Shown piece after piece: positions 30,903 through 38,018 of a DNA stretch of 38,018 nt (position 1 is the stretch's first letter; each line of letters begins with the position of its first letter). The notes under the pieces were generated by a model, which searched no databases, had not been told where the DNA came from, and saw only the letters and a program-made list of their open reading frames with translations. The stretch spans positions 1-38,018 of the forward strand of contig JACDAM010000226.1 in assembly GCA_013695435.1 (NCBI GenBank), given 5' to 3'. The DNA is from Burkholderiales bacterium (lineage in GTDB: Bacteria; Pseudomonadota; Gammaproteobacteria; Burkholderiales; JACMKV01). A program made the translations under genes and the position numbers.

Positions 30903-32168
30903 TCAAACGAGCCCTTCAAGTACCTGCACCTCTACCATTTCGCCCGCCGCGACTTTTCCCTGCGCCACCGGCAGAACGATGAAGCAATTCGCCTCGCTCA
31001 TCGAACGCAGAATCCCCGAGCCCTGTTCGCCGCTCGCAAGCACTGTCCATTCGCCATTCGCGTCTTGTGATAAAAATCCGCGTTGAAACTCGGTGCGGCC
31101 GGGCGCTTTCTTGAGATCGCTGGCGCAACGCACCTTAAGCAGCGGCAAGGGGGGGGCGGGATCGCGGCCCATGAGCACGAGCAGCGCGTCGCGGACGAAT
31201 TGGTAAAACGTGACCATTACTGAAACCGGATTGCCCGGCAGACCGAAGAAATGCGCGCTACCGATTTTGCCGTAGGCGAGCGGGCGGCCGGGTTTCATCG
31301 CAATTTTCCAGAAAACCACTTCGCCCAGACGATCGAGTAGTTCCTTGACGAAATCGGCTTCGCCGACCGACACGCCACCGCTGGTGATGACGACATCGGC
31401 CATCGCGGCCGCATCGCTGAAAGCTTTTTCGAGCAGCGCCGGGTCATCGCCAACGACGCCCATGTCGATGGTTTCGACGCCGAGGCGATTCAGCATGCCC
31501 CAGATCGTGTAGCGGTTGCTGTCATAAATCTGGCCTTCTTCGAGCTGACTGCCTATCGTTCGCAGTTCGTCGCCGGTCGAAAAAAAAGCCACACGCAGTC
31601 GCCGGTAGACGGTAAGTTCGGCGACGCCGAGTGATGCGATCAGGCCGAGTTCGGCGGGCCGGATCAAGGCTCCGGGGCCGAGAGCCGTTTGCCCCTTGCG
31701 CAAATCTTCACCTGCGCGGCGGAGATTCTGGCCACGGCGATGGCCGCTACCGAACGTGACACGATCGCCTTCGGCTTCGGCATGTTCTTGCATGACGATG
31801 GTATCCGCACCCGCCGGAACCACCGCGCCGGTCATGATACGCACGGCTTGGTTCTCCCGAAGATCGTCACGGAATGGAACGCCCGCGTAAGCCGTGCCTG
31901 CAATTTTCAGAATCGTCTCGCCATTGGCATTCAGATCCGAAAAACGTAGGGCATAGCCGTCCATCGCCGAATTGTCGTGCGCCGGAACATCGACCGGCGA
32001 AATGACCGGCGCCGCCAGAACGCGGCCGAGTGCTGTGCGCAGGGCAAGTTGTTCAGTGCCGGCGACCGGATTCAGGAACTCGCGAATCAGCGCGCGCGCC
32101 TTATCGACCGGCAACGAGTTCGGGTCGTAATCGTCAGCGCAGCTCAAATCCCGGATTGGTTGTTTCAT
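30903..32168 (-). CDS. moeA: Molybdopterin molybdenumtransferase MoeA
   Basis: A 421-aa MoeA. It inserts molybdate or tungstate into adenylylated molybdopterin. The N-terminal part has DVPAHDNSAMDGYALR. The MoCF-binding domain has FSTGDEL, DSNRYTIWGML and VVITSGGVSVGEADFVKELL. KPGRPLAYGKI and [17 protein letters not shown] are typical, and the C-terminal beta domain is complete. Because it stands opposite an aor operon encoding a probable tungsten enzyme and a MoaD-like carrier, it may be the metal-insertion enzyme used for that cofactor. Mo versus W preference cannot be read from the sequence. Its 3' end converges with the rRNA methyltransferase. Confidence 0.95.
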   Translation of the reverse strand: MKQPIRDLSCADDYDPNSLPVDKARALIREFLNPVAGTEQLALRTALGRVLAAPVISPVDVPAHDNSAMDGYALRFSDLNANGETILKIAGTAYAGVPFRDDLRENQAVRIMTGAVVPAGADTIVMQEHAEAEGDRVTFGSGHRRGQNLRRAGEDLRKGQTALGPGALIRPAELGLIASLGVAELTVYRRLRVAFFSTGDELRTIGSQLEEGQIYDSNRYTIWGMLNRLGVETIDMGVVGDDPALLEKAFSDAAAMADVVITSGGVSVGEADFVKELLDRLGEVVFWKIAMKPGRPLAYGKIGSAHFFGLPGNPVSVMVTFYQFVRDALLVLMGRDPAPPLPLLKVRCASDLKKAPGRTEFQRGFLSQDANGEWTVLASGEQGSGILRSMSEANCFIVLPVAQGKVAAGEMVEVQVLEGLV

Positions 32169-32311
32169 CGGATTGCCTGTTTTCGAAAATCAAGATTCTA
32201 GCGGAACGGCGAGCCGCGCCAAAAAAAACAAAGGGATGCGCTGCCAGAGCAGCGGTCATCCCTTCGCGAGTGATGAAGCAGATACACGCTGCGTCGGAGC
32301 AGCGGAAGAAA

Positions 32312-32715
32312 CTAGGGCGCGCGGTAACCGATGCCGTGTTTATTGTAGATGCGCTTGACGGTGCCGTCGGCGAGCATTTGCCGCATGCCTTTTTCGAGGG
32401 CGGCAGCGAGTTCGGTGTTGTCGTCCTTGACTGCGAGGCCAAGTTTCCAGCCCTGTATAGCGAGACCCGCATTGGAACCTGGCTAACTTTGTAGCCATCT
32501 TTCGCCGAGCCCAGGCTCGCATCGAGCTCGGAACGCGGCGCCATCACAGCCGCGACCTCGCCGTTGCGCAAGGCTTTTACGGCAAGGGCAGGGCTGCGGA
32601 AATGCACGACATTGCTGCGCAACCTGCCGCTAAAGGCTTAAAGCAAATATATATCGGAGACCGTTTCCAGTTCGACGCCGATTTTTCCTTGGCGAAGATC
32701 TCGAGATTGGGAAGC
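32312..32715 (-). pseudogene. Decayed solute-binding protein gene (SBP family 3, amino-acid ABC type)
   Basis: Reading the minus strand, fragments of a periplasmic family-3 solute-binding protein appear. First is LRQGKIGVELETVSDIYLL, then an in-frame TAA (32638-32640). The same frame continues as AFSGRLRSNVVHF, VKALRNGEVAAVMAPRSELD and GYKVSQVP. Near 32471 the frame shifts. The neighbouring frame then gives AGLAIQGWKLGLAVKDD, ELAAALEKGMRQMLADG, VKRIYNKHGIGYRAP and a stop at 32312-32314. The N-terminal signal peptide and first lobe are missing. One stop, one frameshift and a 5' deletion mean it is not functional as read. It fills most of the gap between moeA and the aor promoter, with no permease or ATPase gene beside it. 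Confidence 0.8.
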
Positions 32716-32738
32716 GTCGGAATGCTTTAATCAGGCGA

Positions 32739-32754
32739 TGGCATGGTACTTGCG
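32739..32754 (+). promoter_or_regulatory. Sigma54 (RpoN) -24/-12 promoter candidate for the aor operon
   Basis: The sequence tggcatggtacttgcg has GG at 32740-32741 and GC at 32752-32753 with exactly 10 bases between them. It fits the consensus TGGCAYGN4TTGC through the TTGC at its 3' side. Transcription should start around 32765, giving a ~64-nt leader to aorA. An activator of the bEBP type would be required; none is encoded in the window, and I did not identify its binding sites in the upstream pseudogene. Confidence 0.6.
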
Positions 32755-32828
32755 CGGGCGATGGAGGATAATATGCACCGCAAGTCATAGTTCGCCACAA
32801 GTTCGTCTGAAATTACCAAGGAGGAGTC

Positions 32829-33320
32829 ATGCAGAGGGCGCTACATTTAAACCCGGATAAATGCACGGGTTGCCTGCAATGTGAAATGGCCTGTTCTTTC
32901 GAAAACGAAGGCGTGTTCAATACCGCGAAATCGCGCATCAAGGTTTTTGAGTTTCACCATTACGGCCGCAAAGTTCCCTACACCTGTACCCAGTGCGAGG
33001 AAGCGTGGTGCATGCACGCGTGCCCGGTCGAGGCGATCAAGATCGATGCGACAACCGGCGCCAAGTTCGTGCTCGACGACATCTGTGTCGGCTGCAAGGT
33101 CTGTACGATTGCGTGCCCGTTCGGCACCATCAACTACAATCACGATACCGGCAAGGCGCAGAAATGCGATTTGTGCTTCGGCAATCCGGCGTGCGCTGAA
33201 GCGTGCCCGACCGGCGCCATCACTTACATCGATTCCGACTGGACCGGCCTCGAGCGCATGCAGGCGTACGCTGCCAAATCCGATAACGAGGGCGTTGGCG
33301 CCCAGCCCGCACAGGCTTGA
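32829..33320 (+). CDS. aorA: Aldehyde oxidoreductase iron-sulfur subunit AorA
   Basis: A 163-aa ferredoxin-like protein with 16 cysteines in four clusters of four: Cys12/15/18/22, Cys53/56/61/65, Cys86/89/92/96 and Cys113/116/122/126, each followed by Pro or a typical residue. This predicts four [4Fe-4S] clusters in a polyferredoxin chain. The size (~17 kDa) and position before an AOR catalytic subunit match AorA of the Aromatoleum aromaticum tungsten aldehyde oxidoreductase, where AorA passes electrons between the catalytic and FAD subunits and can polymerise. The start ATG 32829 has an ideal Shine-Dalgarno AAGGAGG (32818-32824). The last ~25 residues are Ala/Gln-rich and probably flexible. 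Confidence 0.88.
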   Translation: MQRALHLNPDKCTGCLQCEMACSFENEGVFNTAKSRIKVFEFHHYGRKVPYTCTQCEEAWCMHACPVEAIKIDATTGAKFVLDDICVGCKVCTIACPFGTINYNHDTGKAQKCDLCFGNPACAEACPTGAITYIDSDWTGLERMQAYAAKSDNEGVGAQPAQA

Positions 33321-33335
33321 ATCGAGGAGAACATC

Positions 33336-35183
33336 ATGGCATGGCATAAACAAGTATTACGCGTGAATCTGACCGATGGCACCTGCAAGGCCGAGCCGCT
33401 GAACATGCAATGGGCACAGGATTACCTCGGCCAGCGCGGCCTCGCCAGTAAATATCTGATCGAGGAAATCGATCCCAAAATCGATGCGCTGTCGCCGCAG
33501 AACAAGATCATTTATGCGACCGGCCCGTTGACCGGCACCATGGCGTCGACCGGCGGCCGCTACTCGGTGATTACCAAGAGTCCGTTGACCGGCACCATCG
33601 CGTGCTCGAATTCCGGCGGCTACTTCGGCGCGGAACTGCGTTTTGCCGGCTGGGACATGATCATCGTCGAAGGCAAAGCCGCCAAGCCGGTGTATCTGCA
33701 TATCGAAAATGAAAAGGTCGAACTGCTGCCGGCCGATGCACTCTGGGGCAAAACCGTTTGGGAGACCGAACCCTGGATCAAGAAAAAACATCAGGACCCG
33801 CTGACGCGCGTGACTTCGATCGGCCGCGCCGGCGAAAACCAGGTGCTGTACGCGGCGATCGTCAACGATCTGCATCGCGCCGCCGGACGTTCGGGCGTGG
33901 GTGCTGTGATGGGCGCGAAGAACCTCAAAGCGATCGCGGTGCGCGGCACGAAAGGCGTGACCAATATCGCCAATCCGAAAGAATTCATGAAAGCCACGTT
34001 CGCCGGCAAGAAGATCCTCGCCGATAACGCTGTCACCGGCCAGGGCCTGCCGAAATATGGCACGCAAGTGCTGATGAACGTGATCAACGAGATCGGCGCT
34101 TCGCCGACGCGCAATCACCGCGACGTGCAATTCGAAGGCGCTTCCAAGATTTCGGGTGAGGCGATGCACGAGATACGCGCGACCGACGGCAAGGCGAATC
34201 TGGTAACGAATCAGGCGTGCTTCGGCTGCACCATCGCGTGCGGCCGCATTTCAAAAATCGACGAGACGCATTTCTCGGTGCAGAACAAGCCCGAGTACTG
34301 GGGCGCATCCGGCGGGCTCGAATACGAAGCGGCCTGGGCGCTCGGTAATGCCAACGGCGTTGACGACATCGAGGCGCTGACATTCGCCAACTTCCTCTGC
34401 AACGAAGACGGTTTCGATCCGATTTCGTTTGGCGCGACGGTCGGCGCAGCAATGGAGTTGTTCGAGATGGGCGTGATCACCGAAAAAGATACCGGCATTG
34501 CAGCGCCATTCGGCTCGGCTGAAGCGCTTTGCAAATTCGCCGAATGGACAGCGCGCGGTGAAGGCTTCGGCAAGATACTCGCGCTGGGCTCGAAGCGCAT
34601 GTGCGAAAAATACGGCCACCCGGAATTGTCGATGACCGTGAAAGGCCAGGAGTTTCCGGCTTACGATGCGCGCGGCATTCAGGGCATGGGCCTGGCGTAT
34701 GCGACCGCGAATCGCGGCGCATGCCACCTGCGCGGTTACACGGTTGCATCGGAAGTGCTCGGCATTCCGGTCAAGACCGATCCGCTGGTCAGCGACGGCA
34801 AGGCTGAGCTGACGAAGGCGTTTCAGGACGCCACCGCGGTCGTCGATTCAGCCGGGATTTGCGTGTTCACGACCTTCGCCTGGACCTTGAACGACATCCA
34901 GCCGCAGTTGCAGGCGGCATGTGAAGGCGACTGGTCGATGGACAAATTGAACCTGATGGGCGAACGCATCTGGAACATGGAGCGCGAATTTAACAACGCC
35001 GCCGGGTTCACCGAGAAGGACGACACGCTGCCGAAACGGCTGTTGACCGAAGGGGCGAAAACCGGTCCCGCCAAAGGCAAAGTCAACGAGCTCTCGAAAA
35101 TGCTGCCGGAATACTACAAAGTCCGCGGCTGGACGCCGGAAGGCAAGCCGACCCCGGAAACGCGTCAGCGGCTCGGGCTTTAA
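33336..35183 (+). CDS. aorB: Tungsten-dependent aldehyde:ferredoxin oxidoreductase catalytic subunit AorB
   Basis: A 615-aa AOR-family catalytic subunit oxidising aldehydes to carboxylic acids on a bis-metallopterin tungsten centre. The [4Fe-4S] ligands are Cys295, Cys298 and Cys302 (CFGCTIAC), with Cys509 (AGICVF) as the fourth. The pterin-binding regions SIGRAGEN, AAGRSGVGAVMGAKNLKAI and DARGIQGMGLAYATANRGA are intact. There is no signal peptide, so it should be cytoplasmic. Size and neighbours match the mesophilic AorABC type, not the archaeal stand-alone enzyme. The substrate cannot be deduced. GAGGAG seven bases before ATG 33336 supports the start; aorA ends 15 bp upstream. Confidence 0.93.
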   Translation: MAWHKQVLRVNLTDGTCKAEPLNMQWAQDYLGQRGLASKYLIEEIDPKIDALSPQNKIIYATGPLTGTMASTGGRYSVITKSPLTGTIACSNSGGYFGAELRFAGWDMIIVEGKAAKPVYLHIENEKVELLPADALWGKTVWETEPWIKKKHQDPLTRVTSIGRAGENQVLYAAIVNDLHRAAGRSGVGAVMGAKNLKAIAVRGTKGVTNIANPKEFMKATFAGKKILADNAVTGQGLPKYGTQVLMNVINEIGASPTRNHRDVQFEGASKISGEAMHEIRATDGKANLVTNQACFGCTIACGRISKIDETHFSVQNKPEYWGASGGLEYEAAWALGNANGVDDIEALTFANFLCNEDGFDPISFGATVGAAMELFEMGVITEKDTGIAAPFGSAEALCKFAEWTARGEGFGKILALGSKRMCEKYGHPELSMTVKGQEFPAYDARGIQGMGLAYATANRGACHLRGYTVASEVLGIPVKTDPLVSDGKAELTKAFQDATAVVDSAGICVFTTFAWTLNDIQPQLQAACEGDWSMDKLNLMGERIWNMEREFNNAAGFTEKDDTLPKRLLTEGAKTGPAKGKVNELSKMLPEYYKVRGWTPEGKPTPETRQRLGL

Positions 35184-35201
35184 CCGACCGGATCAGTTAA
35201 G

Positions 35202-35223
35202 CCTTCCCCTTGACGGGGGAAGG
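35202..35223. terminator. GC-rich palindrome in the aorB-aorC gap
   Basis: ccttcccc (35202-35209) pairs with ggggaagg (35216-35223) around a 6-nt loop, 18 bp after the aorB stop. It has the look of a widespread 'ccttcccc-ttgac-ggggaagg' proteobacterial repeat followed by ggttgggattggg. With no T-run it is a poor terminator but could protect the 3' end of aorAB mRNA or lower aorC expression. Confidence 0.5.
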
Positions 35224-35330
35224 TTGGGATTGGGTGTGCCCCCGAAGCGCTTCGCGTGTTGCTCCACAGCAGGCATCCGTTTCTACTCGAACCGATATAC
35301 CAATCGTCCATAGCATTCCGAGGCTTAAAC

Positions 35331-36611
35331 ATGAACCACGTCATCATCGGCAACGGGCCAACCGGCATCATCGCGGCCGAAACCCTGCGCAAGGAAGATC
35401 CTCAATGCACGATCACAGTGATCGGCGATGAGCCCGAGCTGCCGTATTCGCGCATGGCGATTCCCTATTATCTGATTGGCGGCATCGACGAACGCGGGTT
35501 GCATTTGCGCAAGGATGAACAGCATTTCCGCAATCTCAAAATCGATCTGATCGATCTACCGGCCACGCGCGTCGATGCGGGCAAGCGCCAAGTGTTATTG
35601 AAGGATGGCCAGAAGCTCGATTACGACAAGCTCCTGATCGCGACAGGTTCGAAACCTGCAAGTGCGCCGATTCCGGGTATCGATCTGCCGGGCGTCCATA
35701 GTTGCTGGACCCTGGATGACGCTCGGCACATCGCAAAGATCGCCAAGCCTGGCGCACGCGTCGTGCAAATGGGCGCCGGCTTCATCGGCTGCATCATTCT
35801 TGAAGCGCTGGCGTCGCGCGGCGTCGAGTTGACGGTTATCGAAATGGGCAACCGCATGGTGCCGCGCATGATGACTGACGGAGCCGGCTCCCTGATCAAG
35901 AAATGGTGCGAGAAAAAAGGTGTCAAGGTTTACACCGCGACCAAAGTTACGGCGATCGAGAAAGCCGAACCGAAGGCGCAGGCTGGCGGTCCGTTGCGAG
36001 TGAAGCTCGATAACGGCAAAGTGCTCGACGCCGATCTCGTCATCAGCGCAACCGGCGTGCGGCCGAACATCGAGTTTCTCAAGGGCACGGGCATCAAAAC
36101 GGAGGCTGGTGTGCTGGTCGATGCCGACATGCAAACGAATATCCCGGGCATCTATGCGGCGGGCGATGTCGCGCAGGCCACCGAATTCAACACCGGCCAC
36201 CGCATCGTCAATGCAATCCAACCGAATGCGGCCGATCAGGCATTGGTTGCCGCGCGCAATATGGCCGGCAAAACCACGCGATCGCAGGGCACGATGGCGA
36301 TCAACGTGCTCGACACAATGGGCCTGATTTCGTCCTCGTTCGGGCAATGGATGGGTGTCGAAGGCGGCGATCACGCCGAACTGACGGATGCGGAAAATTT
36401 CCGCTACCTGCGGCTTGAATTCAAGGATGACGTTTTGATCGGGGCGACTTCCCTCGGCTTGACCGAACATGTCGGCGTCATCCGCGGGCTGATTCAAAGC
36501 CGACTCCATCTGCGCGAGTGGAAAGAGCTGCTGATGCAGGATCCGACGCGCTTTGTCGACGCTTACATCGCACGTTCGCAAGGCAGCGAGGAACTCGCAG
36601 CCCGGCCGTAG
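35331..36611 (+). CDS. aorC: FAD-dependent NAD(P)H oxidoreductase subunit AorC
   Basis: A 426-aa pyridine-nucleotide-disulfide-oxidoreductase fold. The first dinucleotide motif is VIIGNGPTGIIAAETL. The second, for NAD(P)H, is VVQMGAGFIGCIILEAL. The FAD closing motif is IPGIYAAGDVAQA. A C-terminal dimer-like domain follows (about 330-426). In the A. aromaticum enzyme the ~46-kDa AorC links aldehyde oxidation to NAD+ reduction through AorA; size and order agree. I choose ATG 35331 with GAGG at 35320-35323, since the earlier frame from 35256 runs through the palindrome region and lacks family residues. A 147-bp gap separates it from aorB. Confidence 0.88.
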   Translation: MNHVIIGNGPTGIIAAETLRKEDPQCTITVIGDEPELPYSRMAIPYYLIGGIDERGLHLRKDEQHFRNLKIDLIDLPATRVDAGKRQVLLKDGQKLDYDKLLIATGSKPASAPIPGIDLPGVHSCWTLDDARHIAKIAKPGARVVQMGAGFIGCIILEALASRGVELTVIEMGNRMVPRMMTDGAGSLIKKWCEKKGVKVYTATKVTAIEKAEPKAQAGGPLRVKLDNGKVLDADLVISATGVRPNIEFLKGTGIKTEAGVLVDADMQTNIPGIYAAGDVAQATEFNTGHRIVNAIQPNAADQALVAARNMAGKTTRSQGTMAINVLDTMGLISSSFGQWMGVEGGDHAELTDAENFRYLRLEFKDDVLIGATSLGLTEHVGVIRGLIQSRLHLREWKELLMQDPTRFVDAYIARSQGSEELAARP

Positions 36612-36634
36612 CTGGCTCGTGTTACGCTGCACCC

Positions 36635-36886
36635 ATGAAAATCAAGTTGAAGTTGTTCGCCACGCTGACCGATTATCTGCCGCAGCCCGCCAAAAAAAAT
36701 GAGATAGAGATTGAGGTCGCGGCAAATGCGACGGTCGGTTCGGTCATCGAGCGGTATAATCTGCCGCCGAAGCTAGTGCATCTCGTTCTCGTCAACGGCC
36801 TGTATATTTATCCGCACGACCGCACTACCCAGAATTTGAACGAGGGCGACGCGCTCGCGATCTGGCCGCCGATTGCAGGCGGTTAG
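36635..36886 (+). CDS. MoaD/ThiS-like sulfur-carrier protein of the aor operon
   Basis: An 83-aa ubiquitin-fold protein (KIKLKLFATLTDYLP at the start) that ends in Gly-Gly (PPIAGG). The C-terminal Gly-Gly is the thiocarboxylate site used to deliver sulfur to the metallopterin dithiolene. Its position 23 bp after aorC suggests a dedicated MoaD for the tungsten cofactor of AorB, probably serving beside a housekeeping moaD. The ATG at 36635 has no strong Shine-Dalgarno. The longer frame starting at 36518 lies inside aorC. Whether it acts in W-cofactor, Mo-cofactor or thiamine synthesis is inferred from context. Confidence 0.87.
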   Translation: MKIKLKLFATLTDYLPQPAKKNEIEIEVAANATVGSVIERYNLPPKLVHLVLVNGLYIYPHDRTTQNLNEGDALAIWPPIAGG

Positions 36887-36955
36887 ACGGTAGCACACCA
36901 GCCCATCTCCTGGTTCGGCACATCAGGTGTATCGCATCCATCAAATCGACGAATA

Positions 36956-37597
36956 ATGCCCGCGGTTTTGGTGATCAATCCGAAAGGCGGCTCCGGTAAA
37001 ACAACGCTGGCGACCAATCTCGCAGGTTACTTCGCGTCGAGCAACGAATCGGTAACGCTGTGGGATCTCGACCGTCAGCGTTCGGCGCTGAACTGGCTCG
37101 ACATCAGGCCTTTGGCATTGCCGGCGATCCGGCAGCTCACGGCGAACGAGGAAGACGCGCCCAAACCGCGGAATCAACACGAATGGCTGGTCCTCGATTC
37201 CCCGGCCGGGATACACGGCAAACGTTTGACGCAAATGCTGCGGCTGGTCGACAAAGTCATCGTACCGGTGCAGCCTTCGGTGTTCGACATGGCGGCGGCG
37301 CGGGATTTTTTCGAGGTACTGCGGGAAGAGAAAGTCATCCGCAAGCACAAGGCTTTTGTCGCGATCGTCGGCACGCGTGCCGACCCGCGCACGCGTGCCG
37401 CCACCACCCTGGCTGCATTTCTCGAACAATTCGATCTGCCGGTTTTAACGCATTTGCGCGATACGCAAATCTACGCGAACGCGGCGTTTACCGGCCGCTG
37501 TCTGTTCGACTTGCCGATCTGGCTTAACGAGCGCGACGCTGAACAATGGCAACCGCTTATTGCGTGGGTGCGCGAACAGCCGACGGTTTCCGCTTGA
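36956..37597 (+). CDS. Orphan ParA/MinD-family ATPase
   Basis: A 213-aa P-loop ATPase with the deviant Walker A motif NPKGGSGKTTLATNL, a Walker A' region WDLDRQRSALNWL, and the Walker B-like LVLDSPAG. It ends in a short helical region. It lacks a ParB neighbour, an N-terminal HTH and the CxxC of Mrp/Nbp35 iron-sulfur carriers (only one Cys is seen). Such small ParA proteins can position protein complexes on the nucleoid. It is 69 bp after the MoaD-like gene, so co-transcription with aor is possible but not shown. What it moves is unknown. Confidence 0.85.
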   Translation: MPAVLVINPKGGSGKTTLATNLAGYFASSNESVTLWDLDRQRSALNWLDIRPLALPAIRQLTANEEDAPKPRNQHEWLVLDSPAGIHGKRLTQMLRLVDKVIVPVQPSVFDMAAARDFFEVLREEKVIRKHKAFVAIVGTRADPRTRAATTLAAFLEQFDLPVLTHLRDTQIYANAAFTGRCLFDLPIWLNERDAEQWQPLIAWVREQPTVSA

Positions 37598-37627
37598 CGC
37601 CGAAACTGCCCGTTCGAGCTTGTCTTT

Positions 37628-37896
37628 AGGGCCTGCTCACACATAAATCATGCCCCGCTTTGCCCCCAAACCGGGATGATCACGCGAAGCGGGACCCTCG
37701 TGAAGGGCCATTCCCTTCACAAGGGTCCGCGACAAAGTGAGCGCCCGGTTTGGGGTAACCCGTAGGGCTTTGGTCTGGCGGGCGCGCTGCCGCGTTGGCC
37801 GTCGCTTGCAGGGAACGGCCCTGCGGTGCGCCGTCCGCCTCGCATCGCATCCCGCGAGACCAAAGCGCGGGGCATGATTTAGGTGTGACAAGCCCT
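37628..37896. repeat. 269-bp palindromic repeat (copy B) after the ParA gene
   Basis: The ends are imperfect inverted repeats: 37628-37662 begins agggcctgctcacacataaa, and 37861-37896 read backwards begins agggcttgtcacacctaaa. An inner perfect-to-near-perfect stem surrounds 37700-37730 (gacccTcgtgaaggg against cccttcacaagggtc). A third pairing is ctttggtct (37768-37776) with agaccaaag (37857-37865). The outer motif and layout match copy A at 28271-28466. This accounts for most of the 380-bp gap before the next gene. I see no transposase. Confidence 0.75.
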
Positions 37897-37977
37897 GGCC
37901 ACGAAGTGCCCCCCATAAACCGATTCGTGGCAAAATGTCGCATCGGTTGTACCCTGAAATCTCCTTAAAGGATGCCA

Positions 37978-38018
37978 ATGGCTAAACCCAACTACGCGTT
38001 CGCGAAACGTCAGAAAGA
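37978..38018 (+). CDS. Start of a small basic protein (cut by the window end)
   Basis: Thirteen complete codons are visible after ATG 37978 (MAKPNYAFAKRQK), preceded by AAAGG at 37967-37971. An alternative ATG at 37972 adds two residues. The beginning resembles short lysine-rich conserved hypothetical proteins of betaproteobacteria. Function is unknown and the 3' end lies outside. Confidence 0.6.
   Translation, partial: MAKPNYAFAKRQK

Noticed and set aside
32030-32494. 154-codon plus-strand frame over moeA 5' end and the pseudogene
   Set aside because: It is antisense to the readable solute-binding protein remains and to moeA, and has no family features of its own.

Overview
The window is a high-GC, densely coded chromosomal segment whose gene order is that of a betaproteobacterium (Burkholderiales/Nitrosomonadales type; I cannot place it to genus). 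The evidence is the runs smc-zipA-ligA-galU, rpsB-tsf-pyrH-frr-uppS-cdsA-dxr-rseP-bamA-skp-lpxD-fabZ-lpxA-lpxB-rnhB and a convergent map-glnD pair. I saw no tRNA, rRNA, CRISPR array, transposase or phage gene.

Layout. 1-6234: 3' part of smc, zipA, ligA and galU, which cover chromosome organisation, division, DNA ligation and UDP-glucose synthesis. 6299-8559: a purine-salvage phosphoribosyltransferase, a methylthioinosine/adenosine phosphorylase, a peptide deformylase and a DUF2802-like membrane protein. 8665-12064 (minus strand): map then glnD. 12065-12480: divergent control region with a good sigma70 promoter and a structured leader for rpsB. 12481-26840: translation factors, isoprenoid and phospholipid enzymes, outer-membrane assembly and lipid A genes, mostly touching or overlapping, so probably a few long transcripts.

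26843-30764: an accessory stretch between rnhB and a SpoU-type rRNA methyltransferase. It holds a small CopD-like membrane protein and a divergent pair that I read as selenoneine biosynthesis genes: senB (selenosugar synthase, minus strand) and senA (EgtB-like selenoneine synthase, plus strand). A 196-bp palindromic repeat lies between senB and senA, and a second unrelated palindromic repeat follows senA.

30903-36886: a tungsten-enzyme locus. moeA is on the minus strand. A decayed amino-acid-type solute-binding protein gene follows. Then comes a plus-strand operon, probably driven by a sigma54 (-24/-12) promoter: aorA (four [4Fe-4S] clusters), aorB (W-pterin aldehyde oxidoreductase), aorC (FAD/NADH subunit) and a MoaD-like sulfur carrier. 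The three subunits match in size and domain content the AorABC aldehyde oxidoreductase of Aromatoleum aromaticum, and moeA and moaD would supply cofactor steps. 36956-37597: a small orphan ParA-type ATPase. 37628-37896: a second member of the palindromic repeat family. 37978 to the end: the start of a small basic protein.

The observations most worth a second look are the putative senAB pair split by a repeat, the aor operon with its sigma54 promoter and trailing ParA, the rpsB leader with competing hairpins, a terminator-like hairpin inside the last codons of zipA, and the palindromic repeat family. No wholly novel multi-gene system could be demonstrated from sequence alone.
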